Shown here: one piece after another, positions 60,432 to 64,000 of the stretch
Position numbering within the stretch: position 1 is the first letter of the stretch
How the letters are laid out: each line of letters opens with the position of its first letter
NCBI RefSeq assembly: GCF_018257575.1
Contig: NZ_JAERJP010000007.1
Location: 1-64,000, forward strand
Length of the DNA stretch: 64,000 nucleotides
Direction: 5' to 3'
Origin: Tatumella sp. JGM91
Lineage (GTDB): Bacteria > Pseudomonadota > Gammaproteobacteria > Enterobacterales > Enterobacteriaceae
Notes under the pieces: generated by a model
The model's database searches: none
Seen by the model: the letters and a program-made list of their open reading frames with translations, nothing else
What the model was told of the DNA's origin: nothing
Program-made: the position numbers and the translations under genes

Positions 60432-60986
60432 ATGCGGGTAGTGACTTTAGCCGGAAGTCCGCGTTTTCCTTCGCGCTCTGCGGCATTACTGACACGTAGC
60501 CAGAAAATACTTGAATCCCGGGGGGTCGAAGTCCTGCCGTGGAATATTCAGCATTTTGAGCCCGCGGATTTAATTCAGGCCCGGTTTGATGCACCTGCAA
60601 TCTCTCTGTTTAAAGAAGACCTTGCCAGTGCGCAGGGACTGATTATTGCAACGCCGGTATATAAAGCGTCTTACTCCGGAGCATTAAAAACCGTACTGGA
60701 TCTGTTACCTGAACGGGCACTGGAAAATAAAGTAGTATTACCGGTGGCGACTGCCGGCAGTCATGCGCATATGCTGGCAATCGATTATGCACTTAAACCG
60801 GTGCTGGGTGCCCTGAAAGCCAGGGATATTCTGCATGGGGTTTTTGCCAACGATTCGCAAATCATCCCTGGAGAAAGGGATGTACAGATTGATGATGTGA
60901 TCCTCACACGGCTCAATGATGAACTGGACGCGTTTCTCAATGCGCTGAACCGTTTGCACAGGGTGTCTGCTGAGCTTGTTGCCTGA
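60432..60986 (+). CDS. ssuE: NAD(P)H-dependent FMN reductase SsuE
   Basis: A flavodoxin-fold reductase that supplies FMNH2 to alkanesulfonate monooxygenase for sulfur scavenging. The 184 residues start MRVVTLAGSPRFPSRSA (FMN phosphate loop) and contain TPVYKASYSGALKTVLDLLP, the SsuE signature. It stands alone here; ssuADCB do not follow, so its partner may be encoded elsewhere. Confidence 0.9.
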   Translation: MRVVTLAGSPRFPSRSAALLTRSQKILESRGVEVLPWNIQHFEPADLIQARFDAPAISLFKEDLASAQGLIIATPVYKASYSGALKTVLDLLPERALENKVVLPVATAGSHAHMLAIDYALKPVLGALKARDILHGVFANDSQIIPGERDVQIDDVILTRLNDELDAFLNALNRLHRVSAELVA

Positions 60987-61207
60987 CCGATACGCGACGG
61001 TCGTTTCGGCCGTCCGTGTCTGTCACCCGTCTCATTGTGCGGTAGTTGTACTCTGCTGAACGGCGCGGTTCCGCGAAAAAATGGCGTTTTTGCTATTCCG
61101 TACTGGCGTATTGAATAAAATCCTATAACAATATGCTGTATACTTTACATCCGGGCACTGACCCTGATGACGCTTTTTCGCTGTTGCTACGTTTTGGAAA
61201 TCTGAGT

Positions 61208-61870
61208 ATGTCTGACGCTATCGAAAGAAAACCACTTCCTCTGCCAGGTGGTCATAATAAAGTATTACTGCATTCCTGCTGTGCCCCTTGCTCCGGGGAA
61301 GTGATGGAAGCCATGCTGGCATCGGGGATTGAATACACCATTTTCTTCTATAATCCGAATATCCATCCGCTGAAAGAATACGAATTACGTAAAGAAGAAA
61401 ACATTCGGTTTGCCGAGAAATTTGGTGTGCCTTTTGTGGATGCGGACTATGACCGTGACAACTGGTTTGAGCGGGCTAAAGGAATGGAGTGGTCTCCGGA
61501 ACGCGGAGAACGCTGTACGATGTGTTTCGATATGCGTTTCGAGCGTACTGCATTATATGCCCACGAGCATGGTTTCCCGGTGATCACTTCGTCGCTGGGG
61601 ATTTCCCGCTGGAAGGATATGAAGCAAATCAATGGTTGCGGTGTCCGTGCGGCGGAAAAATATCCGGACATGATGTACTGGGAGTTTAACTGGCGTAAAG
61701 GCGGTGGCTCCGCCCGGATGATCGATATCAGTAAGCGGGAACGTTTTTATCAGCAGGAATATTGTGGCTGTATCTACTCGTTGCGTGACACTAACCGTCA
61801 CCGTGTAGCGACGGGCCGTGAACGTATTACCATCGGGGTACAGTATTACGAACCGGAGAATAAAAAATAA
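61208..61870 (+). CDS. queH: Epoxyqueuosine reductase QueH
   Basis: An iron-sulfur enzyme that reduces epoxyqueuosine to queuosine in tRNA, non-homologous to QueG. The 220 residues carry the diagnostic cysteines: C24-C25-xx-C28 in [11 protein letters not shown]103 and C106 in RCTMC, C144, C186 and C188. The ATG at 61208 ([10 protein letters not shown]) is preferred. The frame is open to an ATG at 61133, but promoter-like sequence (TATAAC, TATACT) overlaps that region. E. coli K-12 uses QueG instead, so QueH here is a notable difference. Confidence 0.9.
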   Translation: MSDAIERKPLPLPGGHNKVLLHSCCAPCSGEVMEAMLASGIEYTIFFYNPNIHPLKEYELRKEENIRFAEKFGVPFVDADYDRDNWFERAKGMEWSPERGERCTMCFDMRFERTALYAHEHGFPVITSSLGISRWKDMKQINGCGVRAAEKYPDMMYWEFNWRKGGGSARMIDISKRERFYQQEYCGCIYSLRDTNRHRVATGRERITIGVQYYEPENKK

Positions 61871-61885
61871 TTTTTCCGGTCAGTG

Positions 61886-61914
61886 AAAAGGCGTCCCCGC
61901 GGACGCCTTTTTTT
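61886..61914 (+). terminator. Terminator of queH
   Basis: AAGGCGTCC-CCGC-GGACGCCTT with a downstream TTTTT run and A-rich left flank. It can also serve the convergent hemB gene. Confidence 0.88.
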
Positions 61915-61936
61915 GTGCTGCTCTGTCTGCCGGCGA

Positions 61937-62920
61937 TTAGCGGGTCAGAATTTTCTGCTCAGCTAATTCCAGAGCAAAATAACTCATAATAATATCGGCA
62001 CCGGCGCGTTTTATAGCGCCCAGGCTTTCCAGAACAACGTTCTGCTCATCGATAGCACCGGCCTGAGCAGCGAATTTAATCATCGCATACTCACCACTGA
62101 CCTGATACGCCGCCAGCGGTAAATCAGTACGTTCGCGAATATCACGCAATATATCCAGATAGGCACCGGCCGGTTTCACCATCAGCGCATCGGCCCCTTC
62201 AGCCTCATCAATCAGTGACTCACGGATAGCCTCGCGGCGGTTCATCGGGTTCATCTGATAGGTTTTACGATCCCCTTTCAGTGCTGTGCCGGCGGCTTCG
62301 CGGAACGGGCCGTAAAAGGCAGACGCAAATTTGGTGGAATAGGACATAATGGCCGTATCAGTAAATCCGGCAGCATCCAGCGCCTGACGGATCGCTTTTA
62401 CCTGGCCATCCATCGCTGCGGAAGGGGCGATAAAATCAGCACCGGCAGAGGCTGCGGCAACCGCCTGTTTACCCAGGTTAACCAGCGTCTGATCATTATG
62501 TACCGCACCGTTGCACAGGACCCCGCAGTGCCCATGAGAGGTATATTCGCAGAAGCAGGTATCTGACATAACCACCATGTCCGGCACCGTGTCTTTGCAG
62601 ATACGTGACATTCTTGAGACCAGGCCATTCTCTGCCCAGCTGTCGCTGCCGGTGTCATCCAGATGGTGAGAGATGCCAAAGGTCATCACTGAACGGATCC
62701 CTGCCCGGGCAATACGCTCTATTTCATAGGCCAGCCGCTTTTCAGGAATTCGTACCACGCCAGGCATGGCCGTGATTGGCTGATAATCATCCAGCCCTTC
62801 TTCGACAAAGATTGGCAATACCAGATCATTCAGGCTCAGAGAGGTTTCTTTGAAGAGTTCACGGACAGATGAGTTTTTACGCAGCCTTCTTGGACGCTGC
62901 ACAAGAGAGAAATCGGACAT
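61937..62920 (-). CDS. hemB: Delta-aminolevulinic acid dehydratase (porphobilinogen synthase)
   Basis: Condenses two 5-aminolevulinate molecules to porphobilinogen in haem synthesis. The 327 residues include the zinc-site cysteines in [15 protein letters not shown] (about 120-135), the Schiff-base lysines in [15 protein letters not shown] (near 196) and [11 protein letters not shown] (near 248), and the Mg-related C-terminal region. It is convergent with queH. Confidence 0.96.
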   Translation of the reverse strand: MSDFSLVQRPRRLRKNSSVRELFKETSLSLNDLVLPIFVEEGLDDYQPITAMPGVVRIPEKRLAYEIERIARAGIRSVMTFGISHHLDDTGSDSWAENGLVSRMSRICKDTVPDMVVMSDTCFCEYTSHGHCGVLCNGAVHNDQTLVNLGKQAVAAASAGADFIAPSAAMDGQVKAIRQALDAAGFTDTAIMSYSTKFASAFYGPFREAAGTALKGDRKTYQMNPMNRREAIRESLIDEAEGADALMVKPAGAYLDILRDIRERTDLPLAAYQVSGEYAMIKFAAQAGAIDEQNVVLESLGAIKRAGADIIMSYFALELAEQKILTR

Positions 62921-63010
62921 ACTATACCCGGCACTGATTAAAATGTGATTCCAGTCTACTCCTTTTAACCAGCAGAGACGATGTAAGCCGCAATAATTGT
63001 TACATAATAT

Positions 63011-63034
63011 CCCTCAGCGGGGGCCCGCTGAGGG
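63011..63034. terminator. Hairpin between proP and hemB
   Basis: A perfect 11-base inverted repeat, CCCTCAGCGGG/CCCGCTGAGGG, just after the proP stop. There is no strong T-run; it is likely a transcript-end structure. Confidence 0.6.
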
Positions 63035-63042
63035 AGAGGGGA

Positions 63043-64000
63043 TTACTCGTTAATGTCCGGATGCTGTTGTACCAGGGTTTTCCGTTTAGCTTCCAGGCGG
63101 GCAATTTCCTCGTCAATATCTTCAATTTTGTGTTCGATATTGTCGTGGTGTTCCTGCAGAATCTCTCTGGCTTCTGCCAGATCAGAAGCTGCCGGTGTTG
63201 CACCGCTTAAAGGTTTGTTGGCGGTTTCTTTCATAAAGATACCGGTCAGTAAGCCAATCACCGCGATAACCATCAGATAATAAGCCGGCATAAACAGGTT
63301 ATTGGTCGCCTCCACCAGCCAGGCGGCGAGTGTCGGGGTCAGACCGGCAACCAGAATCGAAATATTAAAGGCACTGGCCAGCGCACTATAACGGATATGG
63401 GTCGGAAACATTGCCGGCAGGGTAGAAGCCATGACGCCGGTAAAGGCATTGAGGATCACTGCCAGAATCAGCAGCCCTGCAAAGATCAGTCCGAGTACAT
63501 TACTGGTGATCAGCATAAACGCCGGAATCGCAAAAATCAGCAGGGCAATACTGCCGATAATTACAAACGGACGACGCCCGAAACGGTCACTGAGCATACC
63601 CATTACCGGCTGAACGAACAGCATACCAATCATTATTGCAATGATGATCAGTACCCCGTGATCTTCTGAATAATGCAGATTATGGGTCAGATAGCTGGGC
63701 ATATAGGTCAGTAACATGTAATAGGTCACATTGGTCGAAATCACCAGACCGACACAGGACAACAGGCTTTTCCAGTGTTTGGTGGCAATTTCTCTGAATG
63801 AGACTTTCGGACCATCCTGTAACCCTTCACGGTCGCCTTGCTCAAGTTTATCCACATGTTGCTGAAACGCAGGCGTTTCTTCCAGGGCGTGGCGTAAATA
63901 GAGCCCGACCACCCCTAACGGTAATGCCAGGAAGAACGGCAAACGCCAGCCCCATTCCATGAATTTTTCGTCACCGACGATGGTAGAGATAAGCACCACA
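63043..64000 (-). CDS. proP: Osmoprotectant:H+ symporter ProP (3' part, N-terminus outside window)
   Basis: An MFS symporter that imports proline and glycine betaine in response to osmotic shock. The C-terminal 318 residues are present; the start lies beyond base 64000. The MFS loop motif GMLSDRFGRRPFVIIG is seen. The cytosolic tail (GATPAASDLAEAREILQEHHDNIEHKIEDIDEEIARLEAKRK, in the last 50 residues) forms the antiparallel coiled coil that tunes osmosensing in E. coli ProP. The gene appears intact up to the window edge. Confidence 0.95.
   Translation of the reverse strand, partial: VVLISTIVGDEKFMEWGWRLPFFLALPLGVVGLYLRHALEETPAFQQHVDKLEQGDREGLQDGPKVSFREIATKHWKSLLSCVGLVISTNVTYYMLLTYMPSYLTHNLHYSEDHGVLIIIAIMIGMLFVQPVMGMLSDRFGRRPFVIIGSIALLIFAIPAFMLITSNVLGLIFAGLLILAVILNAFTGVMASTLPAMFPTHIRYSALASAFNISILVAGLTPTLAAWLVEATNNLFMPAYYLMVIAVIGLLTGIFMKETANKPLSGATPAASDLAEAREILQEHHDNIEHKIEDIDEEIARLEAKRKTLVQQHPDINE

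Overview
The window is chromosomal DNA of a gamma-proteobacterium of the order Enterobacterales. Nearly every housekeeping protein is close in length and sequence to its Escherichia coli counterpart (DnaA, GyrB, MnmE, YidC, SpoT, PstS). A single small heat-shock protein, IbpA, with no ibpB beside it, is the arrangement described for Erwiniaceae (Erwinia, Pantoea, Tatumella), so that family is my best guess. The genus is not determined. No rRNA, tRNA, CRISPR array, prophage or insertion sequence was found.

Layout. (1) 1-12.4 kb, core genes: yihX-yihY-dtd-fabY on the plus strand meet the minus-strand genes yicH, xanP (with a perfect PurR operator) and recG-trmH-spoT-rpoZ-gmk. (2) 13-16 kb: gadB-gadC, a glutamate-dependent acid-resistance pair beside an AT-rich stretch. 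(3) 16.4-21.1 kb: pstSCAB-phoU phosphate uptake behind tandem Pho boxes, then an MFS transporter. (4) 22.5-26.7 kb: a probable class II microcin locus with a 74-residue double-glycine-type precursor, a CvaA-like membrane-fusion gene split by a frameshift and a CvaB-like peptidase/ABC exporter. No immunity gene is recognisable. (5) 26.8-29.2 kb: nfeD-qmcA and a GntR regulator. (6) 29.4-41 kb, the dnaA neighbourhood: mnmE, yidC-yidD-rnpA-rpmH, then dnaA-dnaN-recF-gyrB and yidA. (7) 41.3-44.7 kb: three tandem YhcN/BhsA-like periplasmic proteins, yidR, yidQ and ibpA with a sigma-32 promoter and a probable RNA thermometer. (8) 44.7-50.1 kb: eamA-like, avtA, and a LacI regulator-isomerase-ghrB set resembling a reduced 2-ketogluconate (kgu) cluster. 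(9) 50.2-52.2 kb: tag and dnaT-dnaC. (10) 52.2-59.7 kb, the most interesting accessory operon: a PRD protein, an SFCGS glycine-rich protein, DUF4312, DUF4311, DUF4310, an amidohydrolase fused in frame to a DgaE-type PLP ammonia-lyase, a DgaF-type aldolase and a BglG-like regulator. (11) 60-64 kb: pptA, ssuE, queH, hemB and the 3' part of proP.

How the genes may work together. In the 52-60 kb operon, DUF4310/4311/4312 and the SFCGS protein probably take up, and perhaps phosphorylate, an acylated amino-sugar acid. The amidohydrolase would deacylate it, the DgaE part would eliminate ammonia to a 2-keto-3-deoxy acid phosphate, and DgaF would split that into pyruvate and a triose phosphate; PRD proteins lie at both ends. 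The amidohydrolase-DgaE junction is an A8 run that overlaps a Shine-Dalgarno site for DgaE, so both fused and separate products are possible. In the microcin locus, the exporter would cleave the leader and secrete the peptide, but the fusion protein is broken as sequenced. All functional statements rest on recognising families by eye; no database search was run.
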